64,000 nt of DNA from Xylaria sp. FL1777 (lineage: Eukaryota; Ascomycota; Sordariomycetes; Xylariales; Xylariaceae): NCBI GenBank assembly GCA_022578965.1, contig MU400547.1:285349-349348 (forward strand), written 5' to 3'. Below are positions 10,962 to 22,264 of the stretch, in pieces (the first letter of the stretch is position 1; the number at the start of each line of letters is the position of its first letter). Position numbers and translations under genes: made by a program. A model generated the notes under the pieces. It did no database searches and was not told the origin of the DNA. It was given only the letters and a program-made list of their open reading frames with translations.

Positions 10962-12133
10962 ATGGAGTCCTTCGTTGTAGATTCGCCTAATCTCACTGTC
11001 GGGTCTTCGGGCCAGTTCCACGTGGCCATGGATGCCATGGATATCAAGGAGCAAGATTTCCATACTGTCCCCATTCCCGGGCCCCACGAACACCTCGATG
11101 ATACGCTCCCCGACACGCTCCCCAACACGCTTCCCAACACGCTGCCCGACACACTCCCCGACACACTCCCCGACATCGAAGGAGGCCCCCATATCGCCCC
11201 CCATCAGAATGGCCATGAACTATATCATCAGCAGTCGCAGTCCCCTGACCAGGGTCTAACGAGCAGCCAAAACCCCGACGAGGCAGACCTCAACGGACGC
11301 TATGAGACACCCCCGGCCACCGCTCATCCACAGTCAATATCAAGACCTCCGTCCGGTCTCTCCGGTGCCGGGGGGGATCGGCAGACTACGTACAGTGACC
11401 GGGGCAGCAACGGCGCCGACCAGGCTAGCACACGGAACCAGGTTGTCATCAAGGTTGGGATGGTAGGCGATGCCCAAATCGGCAAGACGTCCTTAATGGT
11501 GAAATATGTCGAAGGCAGCTGGGACGAAGATTATATCCAGACTCTTGGCGTCAATTTCATGGAGAAAACAATCAGCATCCGTAACACCGAAATTACGTTC
11601 AGCATATGGGATCTTGGCGGCCAGAGGGAGTTCGTCAACATGTTGCCGCTCGTCTGCAACGATGCGGTAGCCATCCTGTTCATGTTCGATTTGACAAGGA
11701 AAAGCACGCTCAACAGCATCAAGGAGTGGTACCGCCAAGGCCGGGGGTTCAACAAAACTGCGATTCCGGTTTTGGTTGGCACCAAGTACGATCATTTCGT
11801 CAACTTCTCGCGGGAAGAGCAAGAGGAGATATCGAATCAGGTATGCTAGCTTATTGATGTGTGGCCTCAAGCTCAACTGACCAACTATTTCTAGGCACGG
11901 CGGTTCGCCAAGGCCATGCGTGCTTCGCTGATATTCAGTAGCACTAGCCATAGTATCAACGTTCAAAAGGTATTGTTACTGCCGGCGCTAGATCCACAGG
12001 TTTTAAACAAAGTTTGTACTCACTTTCTTCACAGATATTCAAAATTGTTCTATCCAAAGCGTTTGATTTGAAATGCACAATACCCGAGATCGAGAATGTA
12101 GGCGAGCCATTGCTACTCTATCAATCATGCTAG
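10962..12133 (+). CDS. SPG1: Spg1/Tem1-family septation GTPase
   Basis: This Ras-like GTPase triggers the septation initiation (mitotic exit) network at the spindle pole body. Exons are 10962-11840, 11895-11969 and 12035-12133, 350 aa; both introns are phase 0. The GTPase fold begins near residue 162. Visible motifs are the P-loop GDAQIGKTS (169-177), switch II WDLGGQ and GTKYD in place of the usual NKxD. The C-terminal segment [16 protein letters not shown] is highly typical of Spg1. There is no C-terminal prenylation box, as expected for this family. The first 160 residues are a low-complexity extension containing a six-unit TLPD/TLPN repeat; fission yeast Spg1 (198 aa) has no such extension. 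Confidence 0.93.
11100..11171 (+). repeat. In-frame 12-bp minisatellite in SPG1
   Basis: Six tandem 12-bp units of the form (G/A)ACACGCTCCCC encode (D/N)TLP repeats in the N-terminal extension of the GTPase. Units differ at one to three positions and the period is exact. Confidence 0.92.
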
Positions 12134-13131
12134 AGCTCGTCGATCTATCAGCTTGAGGCCGTCATAACAGCTATGCGTGTGCTCGATGCTACCTATGCCT
12201 AGCACTTATCCACAACACCATCGTGAGCAGAAATAATTTGTCACGCTCTTACGAATTGAACGGCCGCCCACGAATAAACTAACTTCCAAGAAAAAAAAAG
12301 CCGGCTATAATTTCAAAGATCAGAACATCTTGCTCGTGCCGTGTCACGGCCTTGACATTTTGGCTGGACTTTGACTTCTTCAACAATCTCTAATGCCAGA
12401 TGTTTGTGGAATGACATCGACTTGGGCGGCTCCATAAAAACCTTACTCTGGCGCACAAGACAATACAAATTTCCTTTGTGTCCCCTCCGCGCAGCAATCA
12501 GATTCTGCGCGTTCTCACTACATTTGCATAGTATCGGATGGTAAACGGACGTTCAGGCGTCGATGGAAGAGAACAAGACAATACCATGGCAGGCATGCTG
12601 CGAGTACAGCTGTTGCCGTTTAGTTTGCCTGGAATGGATTGCTTCATTATGTGGTTTTCAAAGACTCTTCAGAAAATATGGGAGATCTAGAGTCTTACAA
12701 GATTCTTATTGTAATAACTAACTGTCGCATTGACCAGAAGAGCTTGTTGCGTGTAGGTCGATAGAATGCAGCAATACAACCAAGAATGACATCATTTGCA
12801 CTGCGTGCTAGCTAACGTGAATCGATGGAGAACAGGGAATTTCGAGATCGACATGAGTTTCATAAATCTGACTGCAGTCTTAGGTATCAAGAGACCGTGG
12901 ACGTTCTCTATTGTGTTCCGTCTTCAGGGAATCTCGGCATATTTACCGCGGGCTGGGTTCTAGGAGCTCCCAGAAATACACAGACGCGACATCGACCAAA
13001 GGCAGATATCATCAGCCCGAAACCGGAGCCTTCCTCTCAACTCTTTTATAACATTTCTCTAAAATTAAAGTGAGATCTCTCTTAGCAATACATAAATTAC
13101 ACAATAATAATAATACGATAAATAGCGCCGC
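12134..13131. other. Convergent intergenic region, no gene seen
   Basis: This lies between the 3' ends of SPG1 and the acidic mitochondrial-type gene. One 82-codon frame at 12825-13073 has no recognisable features. A run of nine A lies near 12291-12299. Confidence 0.55.
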
Positions 13132-13987
13132 TCATTTCTTCGAACTCTTCGAACTACCCTTCTGCTCGCCCTCGCCCTTGTCCTTGTCCTTACTCTTGTC
13201 CTTTTGGGGATCCTCGCCCGAGTCCTCGCCGCCCGTCTTCTTGCTGGGCGTCGCGGAGGAACCGGTAGTCTGTACACAGATTAGTGAGGTTGCCTAGTCT
13301 CGGATTACGACGATTGAGATTCATCGGGAGCGCTAGTCTAGGGAAACCAAGGAGGAGAGGGAGGGAGGGGTTGGGGGTGAGAGAGAGGGGAGGGGAGAGA
13401 AGCATACCTCCTCCGTCTTCGTTTCCTCGTCGTTCTGCTTCTTCTTCTTCTCGTCCGAATTCGTCGCTACATCCGAGCTATCGCCCGACGGCGAGGGTAC
13501 GTCCTTCCCTTCCTGCGACGCCTTGTCTGATGCGCTGTCGTCCTCCGGTTTGTTATCGTCGCCGGACTGCGGCGCGTCGGACTCAGGCTTCGATTCCGAC
13601 TCCGATTCTGATTCCGACGCCGTCGAGTCGTGCTTCTCTTCTGCGTGGTGCTCCGCGATCGCCTCGGCCGACGCCGGCCCGTGCGCCCCCGATTTCTTCG
13701 GGCTGCCGGATAGGAGGTAGGCCAGGCCGACTGCCGTGACGCCCATGGCGCTCAGGAGCCTGGGGGGAGGGAATGGCATGTGTTAGCTTAGCTTCTGTGA
13801 GCTGTCCTTGGATGTCTTGGCTTAGATGTGCTTACCATGGCGTGTCGCTCGTCTTCGCCGCCACCTCGTGCACGCTTGCGTATCCCCTCCTCGACACGAC
13901 TCCCACACGCACGCACAGGGCTTGTCGCCTTGTTTGTGTCCGGAGGGCGGCGGAGCGTTGGGCTAGGGTTCGGATGGTGAAGGACAT
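13132..13987 (-). CDS. Mitochondria-targeted protein with acidic low-complexity tail, function unknown
   Basis: Exons are 13987-13836, 13759-13408 and 13269-13132, 213 aa. The introns have phases 2 and 0 and good GT-AG sites. The phase match and the continuous presequence-to-membrane-segment reading support the join. Residues 1-45 are rich in Arg, Ser and Ala with almost no acids (MSFTIRTLAQRSAALRTQTR...), a strong mitochondrial presequence. One hydrophobic segment follows (WLLSAMGVTAVGLAYLLSG, about 51-69). The rest is disordered: a Ser/Glu alternating stretch, many D/E/K, and a lysine-rich end (GSSKSSKK). I infer a single-pass inner-membrane protein with a charged tail. I do not recognise a family. 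Confidence 0.75.
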
Positions 13988-15197
13988 TGTGCTCGGGATC
14001 CTTTAAATCTTGGTTAATTTGAGGGGAGGGGGGGATGTGCTGAGCTCGTGGGTAATTGGAGTCGTTTTTCGTCCCGCAGCTATCTCCGGCCACCTATTGA
14101 GAGACACTTACAAGTGAGTCGGTCGGTTGGTTGAGTACAGACTGCCCAAGGGCTTCAGTCAATGCCAACGCGACGCGATCTGAGACGTTTCGGAGCTAAT
14201 ACTTCCGGCAATTGAGTTTGAGAGACCAAGTCTGGCTGGCTGGCTGGCTGATGGCTAGTCGAATGAAGGGTTGAGGGAAGTTCTATTACGGGTGGTGGTG
14301 ACGCCATACATAGGTCCAGAGGGAACGAGCTATGGTGGGGCTACCTAACGTGTTTAACCTTTTTAACCTAGGTACGCAGTTGTTCTTTTAGCTAAGATAA
14401 AAGCTACCTAAGATAAAAGCTTAAAAAAAAAGTGTAAACAGCCCAGTTGAATGTGCATGGTTCTTTCTATCTAACAGAACAGAAGAAATAAATGGTAATT
14501 ACGGTTGCAACGAGTCTGAGAAGGATCTATCTAGAGGTTTTATTTTATTTGTTGATCCATCAGTTCTTTCATTTTCTCTCATCTCGTTGGCTTTAGAGTA
14601 GTACCTTATCTACAGTCACAGAACGGATTAATTATCTCACTTGTCATTAAGTCCCCTACTATTCTCTTTCGGCAGTCTTTGCGCTTGAGTTGGCACAACA
14701 TCAACACGAAGTATTGCATCGACTGCTCGGATTCTGTTCATCAAATATATGTCTACGTTCAAAAGAGAACCCCCATCTACTGATAGCTAATCGGTATTGA
14801 GAATTATTGTGCTTGCGCTGTTACATGTTTCGGGTTGAGACGGTGAATCTTATGTAGGTATTTACCAAAAGGGGGACGTGTTATGGCCGTAAGAGGAAAC
14901 GGTGACCGTTTCTTTTGAAACAGGCTGCCTATGTGTCAACCGCAGAGCTTAACTAACTATTTTATCATTTAGTCTGGTACCCATGATCTCTACAAGTCGT
15001 ATGTGCCACTATAGGTGTTAGCCACATTGCCCCTAACCCAAGCTGCCGTACAGATAGGATAGACCAAGAAAGCGCAGGACGATGTGCGCCACTCTCTTCT
15101 TCAATGACCACAGTCTAGATAGTAGTATTGGTTCCTCGCTTTCAATCCCTAACTCGATCACATTACATCGTTCTTCCGTGGGTCCAGCTGTTCGTAA
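13988..15197. other. Intergenic region, no gene seen
   Basis: It includes the promoter of the acidic mitochondrial-type gene and a short (CTGG)4 run near 14232. From about 14300 it becomes AT-rich, with repeated ACCTA/TAGGT words (14341-14375). No conserved coding frame was found. Confidence 0.55.
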
Positions 15198-15490
15198 TTA
15201 ACATATACGGATATCTACAACTTCATAAACCAAATCAGATACTACCCCCTCGAAGTCACTAGACTACATGCCCTGATGGCCATCGACGGGGTGGTAAGAC
15301 GCAGACCCGAAACCAGTGGAATAACGTCACTAGGAAGAGTATTATGATTGGCGAAGATGCCTACTTCGTTAAGCATCTTCTCAACCTGCCAGCTACTGGT
15401 ATTCTTTGGCGCAGGGTCTATCAAGAGCATGTGGACGAGTAGGCTGTATCCCCAGCATCGAAGCTAGTAACAATAGAAGCGTCGGACTGC
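15198..15490 (-). pseudogene. Relic of serine hydroxymethyltransferase C-terminus
   Basis: Read on the minus strand, about 15430-15270 encodes HMLLIDPAPKN, then VEKMLNEVGIFANHNTLPSD and GLRLTTPSMAIR. This matches the SHMT C-terminal pattern HxVLxDL...VExVLExxxIxxNKNTxPGD...GLRxGTPAMTxRG. The continuation (RGM, stop, SSDFEGVVSDLVYEVVDI, ending at 15198) is in another frame and carries an in-frame TAG, so the piece has at least one frameshift and one stop. A further frame change lies before HMLLID. The PLP-binding and N-terminal parts are absent. The family call rests on pattern memory, not alignment. Confidence 0.7.
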
Positions 15491-15504
15491 AAGATTTATA
15501 ATGC

Positions 15505-16010
15505 TTAGACAATTAACAGGTGGTGGTAGCGATTGAGCCGCGAGCAGATTTCGACAAGATCCGGTTCATTCTCTGCGTTGATATAGCCATGTTGAATCAT
15601 GAACGCCATGTATGTCATATCGGAGGTCAACTTGAACTCACTCTTTCCCATAGCCTCCCGGACTTGATCAATGGTCAAAAGTTCAATCTCTCCGACCTCT
15701 CCATGCCCAATATGTGGAACAACGTCTTGACGTAGCTCAATCTCGTAGAGATACTGGACTTGATGCTGGCAACCAGTTTCCATTGACTCGGTCGTGGTAA
15801 GTTGGAATGAATTGGTACCGCACGGCCTGATGTTGGCTCGCACATAGGTAGGGTCAAGGCACAGCTCTTCCTCGCATTTCTGGACGATACCGTCAATGGG
15901 GCGCTCTCCAGAGGGAGTAATGCCAACTCTTCCGACGAGCTGGATATTGGACAGGGTCTGCTGCTCTTAGGACATTTTGTCGACTGTAACGGCTTCAGGT
16001 GCTTTAGAAT
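15505..16010 (-). pseudogene. Relic or truncated Nudix-family (DUF4743/TPK1-like) hydrolase
   Basis: A minus-strand frame ending at 15505 encodes GERPIDGIVQKCEEELCL, then QHQVQYLYEIELRQDVVPH, GEVGEIELLTIDQVREAM and IQHGYINAENEPDLVEICSR. The last three are typical of the C-terminal half of fungal Nudix proteins related to the thiamine-pyrophosphokinase N-domain. The Nudix box (GGx5Ex7REUxEE) is degenerate: the leading Gly-Gly is missing and R is Q, although EE survives. There is no in-frame ATG at a sensible place, and a TAA interrupts the conserved-looking reading at about 15967-15969. A short functional protein cannot be excluded, but decay is the simpler reading. Confidence 0.6.
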
Positions 16011-18587
16011 GAAGAAAAAAGATTCTTGACAGCAAGCACGTTTGATTGATGTGTTGAGCCCAAATGTCATGTCAATTGATGCTTTAAGAGGGAAGTGAGA
16101 TGACTGTAGGATGGTCTTAGACAAGAACAACAAATGGTAGCTACCAGCAGTCATGCTCTACCAGCCGGTCTTAGTCTTGAACAACCCGGCAGGTGCGAGT
16201 TACAGGTGATTCTGTTCACTTTAGACTTTATCCATCTAGGACGGTCGGCTGGTAGCAGTTTCCCATCAATCTGCCAACCTATTGAATATCTTAGCAACAT
16301 CTTCGCATGTGGCTCTCTATCGGAATCATCTCGAATTCATTCGCCTCCGGCTTTGACCATGGCGCTCGTTTTGACGTTGCAGATGATAATAAGATGGCAG
16401 CTCCATATTGTGCGGCACGGTACAAATATGAAGAGAAATTGAAGCTCCCGTCTAATGGGGAAACGCACTTCGTTGGCCTCAACTGTTGCGACGTTCAAAA
16501 TCATACTCCTCTGGACACTTCTAAAAAGTTACGGCTATCGATCTTGACTGAATCGATCACTGCCAGTCAAATATCCCGGGCGTTTTTCGGTACTTTGCTC
16601 AGCGATGTGGCAAGCTAATCGAGAGGACTCTATGGGGCTGATGATATGAACCTCTATCGTGGAACCTCTTAAGTACGGGTTTGCTCTGTGCTTGTCCTTT
16701 CTTCGCGGGAAATTGGTCGTCTTTTTATTCCTCACCAAGGGAATTTAGAGCTACGTCAGATCGAGACAGTTTGATGCACTATTGGCGGCGGGCATACTCC
16801 AAGCAGCTTCGCACTCAGGGTATCAAAACTGGTAGCAAAGTAGTGACAAGCCCTTAGCTATGTACCTACATAAATTCTCATTATGTAGGTACTTCCTCAG
16901 TCGCTTACCTGAGGATGTACTGAGCCCAGCCTGAGCAAAAAGAGGCGATTACCGGTACGCTAGGCCCAATTATTCGTGCGCATCAGGGAGGGTAAAACGT
17001 AGAACCCTACGGCTAATCGGACATGTATTCCTAGACTCTCTTTTCGAGTTCTTTTCTCCAAGCCAATGGCTGGGTTGGTACTTACGCCCAGCGTCAGAGG
17101 TCATCCAGGGCCCCAATCTTGCTCGGTCGTCGCTAACGCGTACCTATGGAAGAATATGCGTAGAGATCCGAGAGGTAGGATTTTACAGCATCCGCGCTTA
17201 AGTTATTTTGCTGCGACATTTGTCATGTTAAGCCGAGTATGTATATGTAGCACGCAGTATAATTCCGGTTATAGTAGAGACTTTACCCCAACGTAATCTA
17301 TCTTGTTGCTGTACTTATCGCTATACTTAGCATTTTGAAACCCTTCTTTTTCCCCATTCTATTTAGTTCTTTCCGTGGTCTATGTTAAAAGTTACCTTCG
17401 CTTTTTGACTTGAAACACATGCAACTTTAGTGTTACAGCTGAATTCGATTAAGTATACCATACTCGTCTGACCATCACATGAGGGTGGGCAGAAACGCGC
17501 GGGCAGAAAGTGGGCGCTGGAACGGGGCTCGCGGTCCACTTTCCCCGCATTCCCACATTCGCGGGGATCCCAGACAACGCTCTAGTGTAGTGTAGTTAGT
17601 GTATATGTACAGTACATCGACTAGCGCTGCGCCGCAGGCTTATTACATACTTGCCTCCAACTACTTACGTACATATAGTATTTTAGTTGACATCACTACA
17701 GTATATAGTAGTAGTACCGGTACTTGCTTGCCTAAAAGAAAGCGACAGCGACAGCGACAGCCACCGTGTCTCACAAGCAGTGCGGCTATTTTGTAAGGGC
17801 CGAGAACACCCGTAGGTAACACGCAATGAAACCTTCTGTTCCATCGGTTGGCGTCGTGCTCCCTCGACAGACCAGAAGAAATGGCCGGGACCGCATTGGA
17901 CCTGCCAAATCCACCACTCTCACCCTGGACGGTGGCCGGCTGATCTAGGAAAGCGGAGAACTTGCATGGGTTGTGATGGGGGTTTTCAGCAGGGGGACGT
18001 TACAGGGAAAATCCCGGAGGTTGCAAGTGTCGAAGCTGCCCATGTGGTGGCGGAAAGCTCGCGGGGGAGGGGGCGACGCGGACGCACACTTGCCCATACT
18101 GCGTATTGTTATGTACCTGGTATGTATTATTGCCCGTGTTTGTGTTTGTACATCGAGCAGACGAGGGGAAAGAAGAAGGAAGGATCATGGATAGGAGCAG
18201 ATTAGCTACCTACCTACCGTAACGGATTGGCACCTGCCAGCATAGACTAGGACTGGGATGGACGGAACGACGTCTCATTTGCCGTCATTTTGCTCTATAA
18301 TGTTCATTCCTCCACCTGTGCAATTCCTTACTCTCACGTACAAAGTAAATGTTGTTTTTCATTTCCTCCCCTATTTCCCCCTCCTCTTTCTTTCTCTCTG
18401 AGACATTTTATTCCTGGCTTTGCCTGTCCTTTGCTCTTCCCAACCCTGTTGTCCCTATGAACCTTTCTGCTCTTGGGATGTGAGAGTTAGCATTGCTCTA
18501 GAAGGTGTGGGAGATCGCATACACGAGTACTGAGTTGGCTCTGTCTGACTGCATGGCCCCCGGCTTTTGTTGCTCGCTGCCGCCAGC
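16011..18587. other. Intergenic region with a perfect inverted repeat
   Basis: No convincing gene was found. Overlapping frames at 16134-16618 show no known motifs. The stretch includes a 12-bp inverted repeat (16862-16892), a (CGACAG)3-like tract near 17745-17760 and ACCTACCTACC near 18210. From about 18290 it is pyrimidine-rich and probably forms the NNT promoter and leader. Confidence 0.55.
16862..16892. repeat. Perfect 12-bp inverted repeat
   Basis: The arms GTACCTACATAA and TTATGTAGGTAC are exact reverse complements separated by a 7-nt loop. The arms contain the TACCTA word that recurs throughout the intergenic DNA of this window. Confidence 0.9.
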
Positions 18588-21500
18588 ATGATTCCCGTTG
18601 CTTTTTCCCGCCCGGTGCTGGTCGCTAATCATGGCACTCTTTGTGCAACCCGTCTGACACGCAGAGCTGTCGCGCGTTTCCTAGGTTCGTCGCCATACCA
18701 CGCATATGCGTGATTCCCTGGGCATGTATCCTGCCACTTTGTCATTGGTGCTAAGACAACGCCATGCGTAGATGGGACGCCTCTTGCTCCCCCGAATGCC
18801 GTTGGCGTCTGTCGTCAGTGGAACAGCACCCATGCGAAGCAGCCTACAGTGTTGCCTGCGGTGCCGAAGCAGCCCTTTGTTGCCAACCGGGCTCCTGCAG
18901 TCAGAATAATTCCAGCCACTTCGTACTCGACCGTTGTCGAACCCTCATCAGTACCCTATGCTAATCTCACGGTTGGCATCCCACGGGAGACATTCGCAAA
19001 TGAGCGCCGAGTCGCAATTTCACCTCAAAATGTAGCTCTCCTGAAAAAGAAGGGGTTTGGGAAGGTTATAGTTGAACGAGGCGCCGGTGTTGAAGCCGGC
19101 TTTCTCGATGAGGCATACGAGAAAGCGGGGGCTACTATCGTTGAGCCCGGCGCTGTCTGGGGTACAGCTGACATTGTTCTGAAAGTTCGTGGCCCAAACA
19201 CAGCAGAAATTGACCGCATGAAGGAGAATGCAACGATCATCTCGTTCCTGCAGCCAGCCCAGAACAAGGATATTGTTGAACGCCTTGCAGCACGCAAAGT
19301 GACCTCGTTCGCCATGGATATGGTTCCACGCATTTCGCGTGCGCAAGTCTTTGATGCTCTGAGCTCTATGGCCAATATTGCAGGCTATAAAGCCGTCCTC
19401 GAAGCATCAAATAACTTCGGTCGCTTTTTGACAGGCCAGGTCACTGCAGCAGGAAAAATCCCACCATGCAAGGTTCTGGTAATCGGTGCTGGCGTCGCCG
19501 GGTTGAGCGCTATCGCAACCGCCAGAAGGATGGGTGCGATCGTCCGGGGCTTTGACACACGACCCGCCGCTCGTGAACAGGTGCAATCTCTCGGCGCTGA
19601 ATTTATCGAGGTTGAAATCGAGGAAGATGGTTCCGGAGCAGGCGGCTACGCCAAGGAAATGTCTCCCGAGTTCATTGCAGCCGAGATGAAGTTATTCAAG
19701 GAGCAAGCCCAGGATGTCGATATTATCATCACCACTGCTTTGATTCCAGGCCGACCCGCGCCGAAATTGATCACGAAAGATATGCTTGATGTTATGAAAC
19801 CTGGCTCCGTTGTTGTGGATTTGGCGGCTGAAGCGGGTGGCAATTGTGAGAAAACGGTAGCTGGCAAATTGGTCACCTACAATGATGTGAAAATCATCGG
19901 TAAGGAACATGCACTTCTCAAACCAATCTATTACTCATGAATACCATAGGTTACACTGACCTACCATCGAGGTTGCCTACCCAATCCTCAACGCTCTATT
20001 CAAACAATATTGTGAAGCTGCTGCTGTCAATGGCGCCTCAGGACAAGTCGTTCGGGATTGACCTGACCGATGAGGTTGTCCGGGGTGCTATTGTGACCCT
20101 TAATGGTGACATCTTACCTCCTGCACCTCGCCCAGCTCCGCCTCCTACCCCTGCCCCCAAAGCTGCTCCTAAACCTGAGGAAGCGGTGGTTGCCTTGACA
20201 CCTTTCCAAAAGACATCGCGAGAAGTTGCGGGCGTCACTGCTGGAATGGGTACTGCTCTAGCCCTTGGTAAACTAACTGGTCCTCTCTTCATGGGAAATG
20301 CTTTCACCTTTGCGCTCGCATCTCTCATCGGATATCGTGTAGTTTGGGGTGTTACTCCCGCTCTTCATTCACCATTGATGAGTGTCACGAATGCCATATC
20401 TGGTATGTACGACTCAGGCAAAACGACGGCAGCGCTAACATGGTGTAGGAATGGTTGGCATTGGTGGCTTTTTTGTCATGGGGGGTGGATATCTCCCAGA
20501 GACTATTCCTCAGGCTCTCGGTGCTGCATCTGTACTTCTAGCCTTCGTTAATGTATCTGGCGGTTTCGTTATTACGAAGAGAATGCTGGATATGTTCAAG
20601 AGTATGCAGCATTTCCCAACGTTGCAGAAGTCGTGAACATTCGTACTAACTTACCTCTTAGGACCAACCGACCCTCCTGAGTACCCTTGGTTGTGGGCCA
20701 TACCTGGTGTCCTATTTGGCGGTGGCTTCCTTGCGGCTGCTTCAACTGGCGCCGCCGGACTTGTGCAAGCCGGTTATTTGGTGAGCTCTGTGCTATGCAT
20801 CAGCTCGCTCTCTGGCTTGGCCACTCAAGCCACAGCACGAATGGGCAACTTGCTAGGTATTCTTGGTGTCAGTTCAGGTGTACTAGCTTCGCTGCTCGCC
20901 GTTGGATTCAGTCCAGAGGTTCTCACCCAGTTTGGAACTCTCGCTACTATTGGTAGTATTCTCGGACTCGTTATTGGGAAGCGCATTACTCCCACAGATC
21001 TGCCTCAAACCGTTGCTGCCCTTCACTCTGTTGTAGGTCTAGCAGCAGTATTGACAAGTATTGGGAGTGTAATGGGTAGTCTCGACCATGTCAACACTCT
21101 GCATCTGGTTGCAGCTTATCTGGGCGTCATGATAGGCGGTATTACCTTTACTGGAAGCATCGTGGCTTTTATGAAACTCGCTGGGAAGATGTCGTCCAAA
21201 CCCCTCGTGCTCCGAGGAAGACACGCAATCAACTCTGGCATGCTTGCCACCAATGTCGCAACCATGGGTGCCTTTGTGACAATGGCACCTGGATCTCCCA
21301 TGATCGCTGCCTGTGCACTTGGAGCCAACACTATCCTTTCCTTCGCTAAGGGGTACACTACCACAGCTGCTATAGGTGGAGCTGATATGCCTGTTGTCAT
21401 TACTGTTCTCAATGCGTACAGTGGTTTTGCTCTGGTAGCCGAAGGGTTCATGCTAGAGAACCCGTTACTCACATCCGTAGGCGCCCTCATAGGCGTGTCC

Positions 21501-22264
21501 GGATCTATTCTTTCATACATCATGTGTGTTGCGATGAACCGGTCGCTTACAAATGTTTTATTTGGCGGTATATCAGCACCTACGACAACGGACTTCAAGG
21601 TTGAGGGCACAGTGGTACAGACCAACGTTGATGAGACCGCGGAAGCACTTGTTAATGCCGAAAATGTGATCATTGTGGTGGGATATGGCATGGCAGTGGC
21701 TAAAGCACAGTATGCCATAAGCGAGATCACCAAGATGCTACGATCCAAGGGAATTAATGTGCGCTTTGCCATTCATCCGGTTGCTGGTCGTATGCCGGGC
21801 CAATGCAACGTGCTTCTTGCGGAAGCTAGTGTCCCTTATGACATCGTGTTGGAAATGGACGAAATCAACGATGATTTCGGCGATACGGATGTAACACTCG
21901 TCATTGGCGCAAATGATACGGTCAATCCCATTGCCCTAGAACCTGGTAGTCCTATTGCTGGCATGCCAGTGCTTCATGCATGGAAGAGCAAGCAAGTGGT
22001 TGTCATGAAGAGAGGAATGGCCTCTGGTTACGGTGAGTTGTTTCTAGTCTAATCTCAATAATCCTGCGAATACTGACAGAAATATTCTATAGCCGATGTA
22101 CCAAATCCAATGTTCTACATGCCTGGAACCAAGATGCTTTTTGGTGATGCTAAAGTTACTTGCGATGGTTAGTATTTTATTCACCGTACAGGAGGGGTGT
22201 AGAACAGAGGCTAACCACTTTCAATCCAGCTATCAAATCTGCAGTCGAGTCTCGTATATCATAG
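18588..22264 (+). CDS. NNT: NAD(P) transhydrogenase, proton-pumping, mitochondrial
   Basis: This inner-membrane enzyme uses the proton gradient to reduce NADP+ with NADH. Exons are 18588-18684, 18772-19899, 19950-20402, 20449-20601, 20662-22032, 22093-22167 and 22230-22264, 1103 aa (human NNT 1086). Exon 1 encodes a presequence ([18 protein letters not shown]...). Its join at 18772 follows a CTAAG branch and keeps phase; an alternative acceptor at 18850 also fits. Then come domain I (TVGIPRE near 100, the NAD fold [28 protein letters not shown]), a Pro/Ala linker, about a dozen membrane helices, and domain III ([39 protein letters not shown]). It has the animal-type single-chain alpha-beta order. 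All six introns are phase 1. Confidence 0.95.

Noticed and set aside
15675..16154. 159-codon minus-strand frame overlapping the Nudix relic
   Set aside because: It is in a different frame from the conserved Nudix reading and shows no motif; long only because stops happen to be absent.
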